A stretch of 43,198 nucleotides of DNA from Clostridiales bacterium (GCA_012839095.1 DUOA01000028.1:1-43198), one strand, 5' to 3'. Numbered from the stretch's first letter, positions 1 to 7,004 are shown. A program made the numbers and translations. Notes: generated by a model not told the origin, from the letters alone.

Positions 1-260
1 AGTTTTCCACAACTTTTGTTTGTCGTTATTCAATTTTCAATGTTCACTGTTGCGCCTGTGTCCGCAACTCTACTATAATTTGGTAACTTGGTCCTCTTTT
101 ACATCAAGAGTTTCGCAATTACCTAAATAAAAAAGTATTCATTCCATGTACATATAATTTTTCCGGCGCGGTGTTTTCTCATACCATAGAAAATATGGCA
201 TGATTGATAATGTTATGCATAACAGCTGAAAGCAGCTTGTGAATTTTTTTGCTCAAAATG
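1..260. other. Left-edge non-coding stretch with rRNA-leader-like boxA motif on the minus strand
   Basis: I see no convincing gene here. Read on the minus strand, about positions 45 down to 20 give GAACATTGAAAATTGAATA, which resembles the boxA-type element (CTTTGAAAAC and variants) of Firmicutes rRNA leaders and spacers. An rRNA operon running leftwards off the window is therefore possible, but no rRNA sequence is present and I could not find a convincing -35/-10 pair for it. The stretch also holds a perfect palindrome at 211-224 and a small AGCTG/CAGCT hairpin at 224-237. Confidence 0.3.
211..224. promoter_or_regulatory. Perfect 14-bp palindrome, possible operator
   Basis: TGTTATGCATAACA is a perfect inverted repeat of two 7-base half sites. 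It lies in AT-rich non-coding DNA with no gene immediately downstream on the plus strand. The binding protein is unknown. It could serve a leftward transcript entering the possible rRNA leader, or it may be chance. Confidence 0.3.
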
Positions 261-298
261 AAAAAGATAGCCTTACTGCAGGCTATCTTGGTTTTTAA
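261..298 (-). terminator. Rho-independent terminator of the HPr-like gene
   Basis: AAGATAGCC (264-272) and GGCTATCTT (281-289) form a perfect 9-bp stem with an 8-base loop. Read on the minus strand the stem runs directly into a T-rich tract, which fits termination of the Crh-like gene about 70 bases upstream. The plus strand also has a short T run after the stem, so it may work in both directions. Confidence 0.75.
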
Positions 299-367
299 TC
301 ATGTTTAGTATTAAAATTCCTTCCTTTGTGCTTTACACAAACATAAAAGGGAAATAAGGGCAATTAA

Positions 368-595
368 TTAGATAATAAAGCTCTCAATTTCCTTTAAGAA
401 ATCATCGCAATCATCGCTGTAGATTTCGACTATGACAGGTTTGCTTAAATCGAGGCTGAAAATACCCAATATGGACTTGGCATCAACAACATGGCGGCCG
501 GAACGGAGATCGATTTCATAAGGATATTTGTTTACAATATTTACAAAGTTCTTTACATTTTCCGCCAGGGACAGCTTAATATTTACAGTCTTCAT
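368..595 (-). CDS. Crh-like HPr-fold protein lacking the phosphocarrier histidine
   Basis: This 75-residue protein has the length and pattern of an HPr domain. Residues 38-48 (DAKSILGIFSL) match the HPr region around regulatory Ser46, here Ser41. The segment that should carry the PTS-phosphorylated His15 with its ARPA context reads SLAENVKNF and has no histidine. It should therefore not carry phosphate between PTS enzymes. By analogy with Bacillus Crh, it could be phosphorylated on the serine by HPr kinase and act as a CcpA co-regulator; that role is inferred. The start at 595 is chosen over the upstream ATG at 655 because GGGAGG lies just before it. The gene stands alone with its own promoter and terminator. 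Similar histidine-less HPr proteins are, to my knowledge, common in Clostridia. Confidence 0.8.
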   Translation of the reverse strand: MKTVNIKLSLAENVKNFVNIVNKYPYEIDLRSGRHVVDAKSILGIFSLDLSKPVIVEIYSDDCDDFLKEIESFII

Positions 596-632
596 TGAAA
601 TACCTCCCGCATATATATTTTTATACATAATT

Positions 633-662
633 AGTATATCATTACCAGGCAGCAAGTAGCAA
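633..662 (-). promoter_or_regulatory. Sigma-A-type promoter for the HPr-like gene
   Basis: On the minus strand, TTGCTA (662-657) is followed after 18 bases by TATACT (638-633). A TG sits one base upstream of the -10, giving an extended -10. Transcription would start near 626, about 30 bases before the start codon. Confidence 0.5.
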
Positions 663-786
663 TACCCTTTCCAAATATTTTAGCAAAGGTTATTACTTAT
701 TCCCTATGTTTTATTATTAATAATCCGGGTAATACTATTCAGGATACTGTAATTTTTCATTTTTCAGAATAGACAGGAGGTTCATA

Positions 787-1863
787 TTGAAAATCGGAAT
801 TCCGAGAGCCCTGCTTTATTCCATCTACTTTCCTTTGTGGAAGGTTTTCTTTATGGAATTGGGCCACGAAGTAATCCTATCCAATCATACCAATCAGGAG
901 ATTTTAAACAATGGAGTTAAAATTTGTGTGGATGATGCCTGTCTCCCAATTAAAATCTTTCACGGCCATGTAACTGATTTAATCGGCAGGGTGGATGCCA
1001 TTCTGATCCCCCGCCTGATCAGCATCAGGCCGGAAGAATACATATGCCCAAAATTTATCGGCTTACCGGAAATGATAAGGTATTCTGTTCCGGGAAGCCC
1101 TGAACTGCTGGTGATGGACTATAATGCCTACAGCAGCGAGGAAAAAGGTTATGAGGGCATGTACAGGCTGGGCAGAGAACTGGGATCTCCACATTCCAGT
1201 GTAAAACATGCACTGAACAAGGCCGGGCTCAGGCAGGCGGCTTATTTCCGCGAGATGGAAAAAGGCTTTCACCCTATGGAGATTATGAAAAGGATGAACC
1301 ATCCGTCTGAAAGATATAATACATGGTATAAGGACAGCTTCTGTACGAATGCCGGGCTGCCAAGTAAAATGTCTGCAAAAAACTCCAAAGGTACTATCGG
1401 CCTCATTGGTCATCCCTATCTCCTATACGACAGATATATCAACATGAATATCTGTAACAAGCTGGCTGCCAGGGGGTATAAAATACGGTTTCCGGAAAAC
1501 TCCACTCAGGAAAAAGTAGATGGGGCATGCAGCAGGTATCCAAAAAAATTGTTCTGGAGCTATGGCAAGCGCTTGCTGGGAGCCGGATTATCCATGATGG
1601 AAAGCCGGGAAATCAGCGGACTTATTCTTCTGACCAGCTTTGGGTGCGGGATCGATGCATTTATTGATGAACTGCTGATTAGAGCAAATCACAGGGAGTT
1701 CGGAATCCCCCTCACCACCATCACTCTGGATGAGCATACCGGCCAGGCCGGTTTTGATACCAGGCTGGAGGCATTTATTGACATGATGGAATGGAGGAGC
1801 AGGTATGACAATCACATTTCCCCACATGGGGCGCATTTATATTCCGGTCAAGGCCCTGTTTGA
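787..1863 (+). CDS. 2-hydroxyacyl-CoA dehydratase-like protein (COG3580/DUF2229 type)
   Basis: This 358-residue protein starts MKIGIPRALLY, typical of the DUF2229/COG3580 proteins that accompany BcrAD/HgdC-type ATPases. Conserved cysteines appear as CVDDACLP (about residues 47-54) and FGCGIDAF near the C-terminus, plausible Fe-S ligands as in the HgdB/BcrC dehydratase superfamily. The TTG start at 787 is set by AGGAGG six bases upstream. The 3' end overlaps the next gene by 59 bases, and a third gene encodes the matching activase, so the three are translated as a set. In many Clostridia the same modules form one very long protein. The substrate is unknown; the set may be a low-potential electron-transfer or dehydratase-like system rather than a true dehydratase. 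Confidence 0.75.
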   Translation: MKIGIPRALLYSIYFPLWKVFFMELGHEVILSNHTNQEILNNGVKICVDDACLPIKIFHGHVTDLIGRVDAILIPRLISIRPEEYICPKFIGLPEMIRYSVPGSPELLVMDYNAYSSEEKGYEGMYRLGRELGSPHSSVKHALNKAGLRQAAYFREMEKGFHPMEIMKRMNHPSERYNTWYKDSFCTNAGLPSKMSAKNSKGTIGLIGHPYLLYDRYINMNICNKLAARGYKIRFPENSTQEKVDGACSRYPKKLFWSYGKRLLGAGLSMMESREISGLILLTSFGCGIDAFIDELLIRANHREFGIPLTTITLDEHTGQAGFDTRLEAFIDMMEWRSRYDNHISPHGAHLYSGQGPV

Positions 1864-2899
1864 TGATCTGGGAGTACCGGTGGTAGTTCCGCCTCCTGTC
1901 AGCAAGCGGACCCTGGAAATAGGAACCCGGATTTCCCCGGAAATGGCATGCCTGCCCATGAAGATAAATCTGGGCAATTATATTGAGAGCATGGAAAGAG
2001 GGGCGGATACCATAGTTTTAACCGGCAGCTGCGGCCCATGCAGGTTTGGCTATTACGGCATCGTTGAGCAGGAAATTCTTAGGGATCAGGGTTATGAAAT
2101 GGATGTGGTCATTCTTGACGCTCCAGGCCGGGATCCAAGGCCCCTTCTTAAGCAGATACAGAGGATATCAGGCAGCAGCCCATGGACAAAGATTATCCGC
2201 GCATTTCTGAATGCCTCTAAAATAGTGGAAAGAGTTGATGAACTGGCGGATATACTGCTTAGAAAAAGACCCAGAGAGTTGAAAAGGGGAGAAAGCGATG
2301 AACTGCAGTCACGGTTTGAGAGGGAAGTATTGAAATGCAGAGGCAGCAAAGAGATGCTGGATTTTATTGCCGTGTTTAAAGAAAAGGCGGACAGTATACC
2401 TGAAAGGAGGGATGCAAGCCCGCTCCGCATAGGCCTGGTAGGCGAAATATATACTTTAATAGAGCCTTATGTCAATTTGAATATAGAGAATAAGCTGGGC
2501 AGTCTGGGGGTTGAGGTGCACCGCGGGATAACTGCAGCTGATTGGGTAAAAACCCATTTGTCCTTTGATTTGAAATTTAAAAGAGAAAGAAAACTAAAGC
2601 TGAAGAAGTGCGGGAACTACCTTGATTTATGTATCGGCGGACATGCATGGGAAACAATTGCCAGTACGGTTCACTATGCGGATACGGGATTGGACGGTGT
2701 CATTCAGATACTGCCCTTTGGCTGTATGCCTGAAATAGTGGCAGAAAGTATCCTGCCGGCCATATCCAGGGAACGCGGTTTTCCTGTCATGACGCTGACG
2801 GTGGATGAGTTGACGGGGGAAGCAGGCTATATGACCAGACTGGAAGCATTTGTGGATTTGCTGTCTCAGAAGAAAGGAAAGGAATATGAGCAAGCTTGA
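1805..2899 (+). CDS. 2-hydroxyacyl-CoA dehydratase-like protein (COG3581 type)
   Basis: This 364-residue protein begins MTITFPHMG, a characteristic opening of COG3581 proteins. Cysteine motifs include EMACLPMK, GSCGPCRFG (two Cys three apart) and PFGCMPEI near the C-terminus. These are typical of the family and may bind an Fe-S cluster. It pairs with the preceding DUF2229 protein and the following activase. The start at 1805 has GGAGGAG upstream inside the previous gene. The long 59-base overlap upstream and 14-base overlap downstream point to tight translational coupling. By family logic the activase would hydrolyse ATP to pass one electron at low potential to this pair. No acyl-CoA ligase or CoA-transferase lies nearby to suggest a substrate. 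Confidence 0.75.
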   Translation: MTITFPHMGRIYIPVKALFDDLGVPVVVPPPVSKRTLEIGTRISPEMACLPMKINLGNYIESMERGADTIVLTGSCGPCRFGYYGIVEQEILRDQGYEMDVVILDAPGRDPRPLLKQIQRISGSSPWTKIIRAFLNASKIVERVDELADILLRKRPRELKRGESDELQSRFEREVLKCRGSKEMLDFIAVFKEKADSIPERRDASPLRIGLVGEIYTLIEPYVNLNIENKLGSLGVEVHRGITAADWVKTHLSFDLKFKRERKLKLKKCGNYLDLCIGGHAWETIASTVHYADTGLDGVIQILPFGCMPEIVAESILPAISRERGFPVMTLTVDELTGEAGYMTRLEAFVDLLSQKKGKEYEQA

Positions 2900-3881
2900 C
2901 TTATATATCGGATTGGATGTAGGTTCTGTAAGCATAAACCTTATTCTGCTGGATGAAAAGTACCATGTGCTGGAGAAAATTTATTTAAGAACCCAGGGAA
3001 AGCCTGTTGCTATACTCAGTCAGGGCCTGGAAATGCTCAGGAATTCCATACCGGCCGGATGCAGTATAGCCGGAGCAGGGGCTACAGGCAGCGGGCGGGA
3101 GCTGGCAGCTGCCATGGTAGGTGCTGATGTGGTTAAAAATGAAATTACCGCCCATGGAATGGCAGTACTGCAATATATTCCCGATGCTCAAACTATACTG
3201 GAAATTGGTGGACAGGATTCCAAGATTATACTGCTCAGAAACGGGGTGGTATCGGATTTTGCCATGAACACCGTTTGTGCTGCCGGTACCGGTTCTTTCC
3301 TGGACAGGCAGGCTGCCAGACTGGGCATACCCATTCAGGAATTCGGAGCCATAGCCCTTAAATCCTGTTCGCCTGTCCGTATTGCCGGCCGCTGTGCCGT
3401 CTTTGCTGAATCGGATATGATTCACAAACAACAGATGGGCTGCAGTACGGAGGATATCATAAAAGGATTGTGCCAAGCCCTTGTCCGCAACTACCTGAGC
3501 AATGTAGGCAAGGGAAAGGAGATTCTGCCGAAAATTGTATTTCAGGGAGGTGTAGCGGCAAACGAGGGAATCAGAAGATCCTTTGAGGATGCTCTTAAGC
3601 AGCCGGTTGTAGTTCCGGAGCACTATGATGTAATGGGTGCTCTGGGGGCAGCAATTTTAGCCCATAAGGAAATGAAAAAGGGGCGGACAACAAGATTCAG
3701 GGGTTTTCTTTCCATGCAGGAGGATTTTACAGCCAGGTCCTTTTCCTGCAACGGATGTGCCAATTTATGCGAAATAGTTGAGCTGTCCTCCTGTGGCAAT
3801 ATACAGGCCAGATGGGGAGACAGGTGCGGGAAATGGTCAACAGCGGCAAGAGCGGCACAACCGGCTGAAACACTGATCTAA
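2886..3881 (+). CDS. BcrAD/HgdC-family ATPase, dehydratase activase
   Basis: This 331-residue protein belongs to the ASKHA-fold BadF/BadG/BcrA/BcrD family. The phosphate-1 loop appears as GLDVGSVSINL near the N-terminus, with AGATGSGREL and GGQDSKII following. Two cysteines, in NTVCAAGTGSF and GRCAVFAESD, match the pair that bridges a [4Fe-4S] cluster across the HgdC homodimer. It would couple ATP hydrolysis to low-potential electron transfer into the two upstream proteins. The C-terminal 60 residues add a cysteine-rich tail (CNGCANLC, then SSCG and DRCG), beyond the roughly 260 residues of classic HgdC; this tail may hold a further Fe-S or zinc site. The start at 2886 has AGGAAAGGA upstream. 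A start at 2850 would lie entirely inside the previous gene and is less likely. Confidence 0.85.
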   Translation: MSKLDLYIGLDVGSVSINLILLDEKYHVLEKIYLRTQGKPVAILSQGLEMLRNSIPAGCSIAGAGATGSGRELAAAMVGADVVKNEITAHGMAVLQYIPDAQTILEIGGQDSKIILLRNGVVSDFAMNTVCAAGTGSFLDRQAARLGIPIQEFGAIALKSCSPVRIAGRCAVFAESDMIHKQQMGCSTEDIIKGLCQALVRNYLSNVGKGKEILPKIVFQGGVAANEGIRRSFEDALKQPVVVPEHYDVMGALGAAILAHKEMKKGRTTRFRGFLSMQEDFTARSFSCNGCANLCEIVELSSCGNIQARWGDRCGKWSTAARAAQPAETLI

Positions 3882-3904
3882 GAATCAGGAGGGCATTGAA
3901 TATC

Positions 3905-4156
3905 ATGGGTGAAATCTGTCCTGTATGCAACGGATTGTACGAAAGACAAATTATATGCAGCCGCTGCCAGGCAGTAATGGTACAGTCAGGCAGGCTGGAG
4001 GATTACAAAGGCCCATACAGTCCTTATGTGGGAAAGGATACCTTTGTGCTTAATAACACTATTGCATTGACCGGTGACAATTGCTGCATCCACTTGTATA
4101 TTTGTCCTGTATGCAGTCATTTGGAGCATGGTACAGTCTCACTAATTTCAATATAA
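3905..4156 (+). CDS. Small zinc-ribbon-like protein
   Basis: This 83-residue protein carries CPVC at its N-terminus, CSRC about 15 residues later, a CC pair, and CPVC near the C-terminus, a zinc-ribbon pattern. Between them is a conserved-looking DYKGPYSPYV stretch. It follows the activase after 23 bases and is probably the last gene of that operon. The ATG at 3905 is preferred to the TTG at 3896, because AGGAGGG ends only two bases before the latter. Function is unknown; small proteins of this look are common in Clostridia. Confidence 0.6.
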   Translation: MGEICPVCNGLYERQIICSRCQAVMVQSGRLEDYKGPYSPYVGKDTFVLNNTIALTGDNCCIHLYICPVCSHLEHGTVSLISI

Positions 4157-4248
4157 CCTCACTTTATCAAATTCTGACAAGTATGCCGGATCTTGGCCCT
4201 GTTTTGCGAAAAACAGGGTGTCCTTCCGAAGAATATTCGTATTTACCC
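4157..4248. other. Intergenic stretch with a GCGA-capped hairpin
   Basis: CCCTGTTTT (4197-4205) and AAAACAGGG (4210-4218) form a 9-bp stem closed by a four-base loop (GCGA). It could end the upstream operon, but no T tract follows, so it would be a weak intrinsic terminator at best. Short open frames crossing this area show no family resemblance and are taken as chance. Confidence 0.4.
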
Positions 4249-4280
4249 TTGAAATGGACACAGGATTATATTAATATAAT
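4249..4280 (+). promoter_or_regulatory. Probable promoter of the 6S RNA
   Basis: A perfect TATAAT at 4275-4280 lies seven bases before the predicted 6S 5' end. The best -35 is TTGAAA at 4249-4254. The 20-base spacing is long, so the -35 assignment is uncertain, but the -10 is strong and correctly placed. Confidence 0.5.
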
Positions 4281-4286
4281 ATTAGA

Positions 4287-4463
4287 AGATTTCCTGAGAT
4301 GCGCGTTTTTTCTATTGTTTTAACCCACAGCTTGAACACGGGAATCCGCGTTTGCAGGCAGATAACAGGCCCCTTATCAGGGGGAAGTTAGAAGTCAGCA
4401 ACAGGTATCCCACCTGCCTAGGGGCGGGTATTAAAATATTAGGAAGACGGCATCTTGGGAATA
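4287..4463 (+). ncRNA. ssrS: 6S RNA (SsrS), RNA polymerase-sequestering RNA
   Basis: TTCCTGAGATGC (4291-4302) pairs over 12 bp with GCATCTTGGGAA (4450-4461). The helix continues inward: CGTTTTTTC with the purine-rich GGAAGACG side, then TATTGTTTTA against TAAAATATTA. This gives the long closing stem of 6S RNA. The ends resemble the E. coli 6S termini (CTGAGATG and GGCATCTC). Inside are a GCAGG/CCTGC helix and a CCCC/GGGG hairpin at about 4370-4384, leaving open strands that can form the promoter-mimicking bubble. The roughly 177-base length fits the family. 6S RNA binds the housekeeping RNA polymerase holoenzyme and adjusts transcription with growth phase. No open frame here resembles a protein. 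It lies upstream of two tRNA genes that have their own promoter. Confidence 0.75.
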
Positions 4464-4498
4464 TTATTTTGCCCTTTGGCCGGCGCGGGAAAAAGATA

Positions 4499-4528
4499 TT
4501 GACATTTGCTGCAGGGCTGGTTTATAAT
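4499..4528 (+). promoter_or_regulatory. Consensus sigma-A promoter of the tRNA pair
   Basis: A perfect TTGACA (4499-4504) and a perfect TATAAT (4523-4528) are separated by 18 bases. Transcription should start near 4535, about 24 bases before the mature tRNA-Gln. This is among the strongest-looking promoters in the window, as expected for stable RNA. Confidence 0.85.
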
Positions 4529-4558
4529 ATACTTTGTCAGCCAGGGCAGATCTTATAT

Positions 4559-4632
4559 TGCGGAATGGTGTAACGGTAGCACCTACGACTCTGACTCGTA
4601 TTGTCTAGGTTCGAATCCTAGTTCCGCAGCCA
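4559..4632 (+). tRNA. tRNA-Gln (anticodon CUG), CCA encoded
   Basis: The acceptor stem TGCGGAA pairs perfectly with TTCCGCA, followed by discriminator G and an encoded CCA. The anticodon stem TACGA/TCGTA encloses loop CTCTGAC, so the anticodon is CUG, reading CAG glutamine codons. The T arm is CTAGG/CCTAG with a TTCGAAT loop. Confidence 0.95.
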
Positions 4633-4634
4633 AA

Positions 4635-4660
4635 GCCTCGCCTGATGGCGAGGCTGCTTT
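4635..4660 (+). terminator. Hairpin between the two tRNAs, terminator-like
   Basis: GCCTCGCC (4635-4642) and GGCGAGGC (4647-4654) form a perfect 8-bp GC-rich stem with a TGAT loop, followed by TGCTTTTTG. It starts two bases after the CCA of tRNA-Gln and ends eight bases before tRNA-Glu. It may terminate part of the transcripts or mark a processing site; tRNA-Glu has no separate promoter, so read-through must be substantial. Confidence 0.55.
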
Positions 4661-4662
4661 TT

Positions 4663-4737
4663 GCTCCCATGGTCAAGTGGTTAAGACTCCGCCCTCTCAC
4701 GGCGGCAACAGGGGTTCGAATCCCCTTGGGAGTGCCA
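4663..4737 (+). tRNA. tRNA-Glu (anticodon CUC), CCA encoded
   Basis: The acceptor stem GCTCCCA pairs with TGGGAGT (one G-T pair at the end), then discriminator G and CCA. The anticodon stem CCGCC/GGCGG encloses loop CTCTCAC, giving anticodon CUC for GAG codons. The T arm AGGGG/CCCCT with a TTCGAAT loop is standard. Confidence 0.95.
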
Positions 4738-4757
4738 GACGGCTGCACTTAGCCGCT

Positions 4758-4790
4758 AAAAACCTCGACACTGGTCGAGGTTTTTTTCTT
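4758..4790 (+). terminator. Rho-independent terminator of the tRNA transcript
   Basis: CCTCGAC (4763-4769) and GTCGAGG (4774-4780) form a perfect stem with a four-base loop, flanked by five A before and seven T after. This is a textbook intrinsic terminator, and the A/T flanks could extend the stem. Confidence 0.9.
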
Positions 4791-4825
4791 AGAATGTGAA
4801 AATCAGGAAAAGGAGGCCATGGGTA

Positions 4826-5314
4826 ATGAGGTATGCAGTAAGACAGAAGATCTTTTCTTTGCGTGACAGCTTTACGATAAAAGATGAGGCAGGCAATGAC
4901 CGTTATATGGTAAAGGGCAAATTGTTTTCCCTGGGAGATAAGCTGAGGCTATACGATATGAATGGCATGGAACTGGCTTATATCGAGCAGAAACTGTTCA
5001 GGCTGCTGCCCGAATATAATATCTACTACAGTGGTCAGCTCTATGCAACAGTGAAAAGGGAATTCAGTCTTTTTCGGCCCAAATTCCGAATCTACAGTGC
5101 AAGAGCGGAATACCGGGCTGAAGGTAATGTCTGGGGCATGGATTTCAGCATTCTAAGGAATGGAAGTCCGGTTGCCCATATTTCCAAAAGATGGTTTGCT
5201 TGGGCAGATACATACGGTGTGGATATTTCTGAGCAGGAAGATCCGGTTTTTATACTGGCCCTGGTCATAGTAATTGATCAGGTGCTCCATGATCAAAATC
5301 ATAATAATAGCTGA
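4826..5314 (+). CDS. LURP-one-related / Tubby-like C2 family protein
   Basis: This 162-residue protein matches the LURP-one-related (DUF567) pattern. It opens RYAVRQKIFSLRDSFTIKDE and repeats short beta strands such as VKGKLFSLGDKLRLYD and EQKLFRLLPEYNIY, as in the 12-stranded Tubby-like barrel. No signal peptide, catalytic motif or membrane segment is visible. Bacterial members have no settled role; membrane-lipid scramblase-like functions are suggested only by distant eukaryotic relatives. The ATG at 4826 is chosen because AGGAGG lies nine bases upstream; a GTG at 4796 would precede that site. It follows the tRNA terminator and appears to be a single-gene unit. Confidence 0.75.
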   Translation: MRYAVRQKIFSLRDSFTIKDEAGNDRYMVKGKLFSLGDKLRLYDMNGMELAYIEQKLFRLLPEYNIYYSGQLYATVKREFSLFRPKFRIYSARAEYRAEGNVWGMDFSILRNGSPVAHISKRWFAWADTYGVDISEQEDPVFILALVIVIDQVLHDQNHNNS

Positions 5315-5343
5315 ATTGAATAAATTATTAATTGCTTTGAGCT

Positions 5344-5362
5344 TTTGATGTCATGCATCAAA
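5344..5362. repeat. Short inverted repeat upstream of murE
   Basis: TTTGATG (5344-5350) and CATCAAA (5356-5362) are separated by five bases. It lies between the LURP-one gene and murE. There is no T tract, so it is either a weak hairpin or an operator-like site for murE. Confidence 0.3.
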
Positions 5363-5446
5363 TTCCTTCCTTTGCACATGCTAATTTGTATAAAACAAGG
5401 GGTTCATCATTTTGATGCCCACAGTCAGCAAAGGAGAACATTGTGC

Positions 5447-6970
5447 ATGAAGCTTGCAGACCTAATGGAAGGACTACCCGTCATTGAATGGAAGGGTGAC
5501 AGAAATACAGAAGTATCTGATATCTGTTATCATTCGGAAAGGGCGGCAGCCGGCAGTGCTTTTGTAGCTATCGAGGGTCTGAAATCGGACGGCCATAAAT
5601 ATTTAGCCGATGCATTCTCCAGGGGAGCAGTCGCAGCAGCAGTCAGCAAGGAATTCTGTCAGCTTGCGGCATTACGAAGTCTTCCTCAGGGCAGGACAGC
5701 TGTCAGGGTAAAGGACACCCGGGCGGCTTTAAGCAGGATGGCTGCAAATTTTTACGGTAAGCCGTCAGAAGGTTTAACAATGATTGGCGTTACCGGTACC
5801 AATGGAAAGACCTCAATAACCTGGATGATCCATGCAATTTTGCAGCAGCAATATGGCAGTGTGGGACAAATCGGTTCTCTGGGCATTTATTTTAGTCATC
5901 GATGGAAGCCTTCCACCCATACTACACCTGAATCTTTGGAACTTCAGAAGCTGTTAAGAGGAATGCTGAATTCCGGACTTAAGTCATGTGTCATGGAGGT
6001 TTCATCCCATGCCCTTGAACTAAACAGGGTCAGGGATATTGACTTCGATGGGGCAGTTTTTGCCAACCTTACTCATGAGCATTTGGATTTTCACAAATCA
6101 ATGGAACAATACTACATGGCCAAGCGCAAGCTTTTCTATATGACCGGGCAGTTCAATGTAATCAATACAGATGATATTTATGGGAAAAGGCTGGCTTTAG
6201 AGCTTTCATCCGGCAGAGGGACCCGTCTCATCACCTATGGACTGGGAGGAGAAGCACATTTTAAGGCCCATGATATCCGGATACATAAAAACTATACCGA
6301 ATTTTTGCTTGTTACTCCGACGGGTGAAATGCCGATAAAGACCTGCCTGCCCGGAAAATACAATATTTATAACTGCCTGGCTGCAGCAGCTTGTGCTGAA
6401 GCAATGGGGCTGGAACTTACCCAAATCCGGGACGGACTGGAAGGGGTCAGACAGATACCCGGGAGATTTGAGCAGATACCTGCTGAAGGAAATGTAAATA
6501 TAATAATTGACTATGCCCATACCCCGGATGGATTCCGGCAGATTCTTGAAACGGTCCGTCAGACTGCAAAGGGACGAATTGTGATGGTTTTTGGATGTGT
6601 GGGCGAACGGGATAAATCCAAAAGAAGCGTAATGGGGCAAATTGCTTCCAAATACAGTGATTTGTGCATTTTAACCACAGACAACTGCCGTTCTGAGGAT
6701 CCGGAGGACATCATCAATCAAATCAAAAAAGGGTTTATTCCAGGCACAAAACATGTGGAGATTTTGGATCGGGAAACGGCTATCCGCTATGCCATATTAA
6801 GCAGCAAGGAAAACGACACCATCCTTATTACCGGAAAAGGACATGAACAAAGACAGATTATAGGAGATACCGTTTATTATTTTAATGAGAGGGAAATTAT
6901 ATCCGTTGCCTTGCGGGAACGGTCCAGGCAGGCCGTATTAGGGGCAAAAGTGGCGCAGATGCCAGTTTAA
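5447..6970 (+). CDS. murE: UDP-N-acetylmuramoyl-tripeptide synthetase MurE-type ligase
   Basis: This 507-residue protein has the three Mur-ligase domains. The ATP loop GVTGTNGKT is at 115-122. STHTTPES and MEVSSHALEL follow, and Lys226 in YYMAKRKLF is the expected carbamylated lysine. The C-terminal domain has DYAHTPDG, a GERDKSKRS motif and GKGHE. It adds the third amino acid of the peptidoglycan stem peptide to UDP-MurNAc-L-Ala-D-Glu in the cytoplasm. Meso-DAP enzymes carry DNPR; here residues 412-415 read DNCR. The arginine that contacts DAP remains but the proline is cysteine, so DAP is still the likely substrate. The ATG at 5447 has AAGGAGA upstream; longer in-frame starts add an unrelated N-terminus. 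It lies alone, outside a division cluster, so it could be a second MurE copy. Confidence 0.88.
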   Translation: MKLADLMEGLPVIEWKGDRNTEVSDICYHSERAAAGSAFVAIEGLKSDGHKYLADAFSRGAVAAAVSKEFCQLAALRSLPQGRTAVRVKDTRAALSRMAANFYGKPSEGLTMIGVTGTNGKTSITWMIHAILQQQYGSVGQIGSLGIYFSHRWKPSTHTTPESLELQKLLRGMLNSGLKSCVMEVSSHALELNRVRDIDFDGAVFANLTHEHLDFHKSMEQYYMAKRKLFYMTGQFNVINTDDIYGKRLALELSSGRGTRLITYGLGGEAHFKAHDIRIHKNYTEFLLVTPTGEMPIKTCLPGKYNIYNCLAAAACAEAMGLELTQIRDGLEGVRQIPGRFEQIPAEGNVNIIIDYAHTPDGFRQILETVRQTAKGRIVMVFGCVGERDKSKRSVMGQIASKYSDLCILTTDNCRSEDPEDIINQIKKGFIPGTKHVEILDRETAIRYAILSSKENDTILITGKGHEQRQIIGDTVYYFNEREIISVALRERSRQAVLGAKVAQMPV

Positions 6971-6976
6971 TCCCGA

Positions 6977-7004
6977 TTGACAAACCTGCTGTTGATGCTA
7001 TAAT
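6977..7004 (+). promoter_or_regulatory. Sigma-A promoter of the catabolic locus
   Basis: A perfect TTGACA (6977-6982) and perfect TATAAT (6999-7004) are separated by 16 bases, just after the murE stop. The start point would be near 7011, about 85 bases before the first gene of the locus. Such a near-consensus promoter needs repression, which fits the operator directly downstream. Confidence 0.8.

Noticed and set aside
2985-3623. Minus-strand frame of 212 codons
   Set aside because: It lies wholly inside the well-supported activase gene on the other strand, with no recognisable domain.
4352-4799. Two short plus-strand frames over the 6S RNA and tRNA genes
   Set aside because: They run through structured RNA genes and encode no recognisable protein; the RNA signals explain the sequence better.
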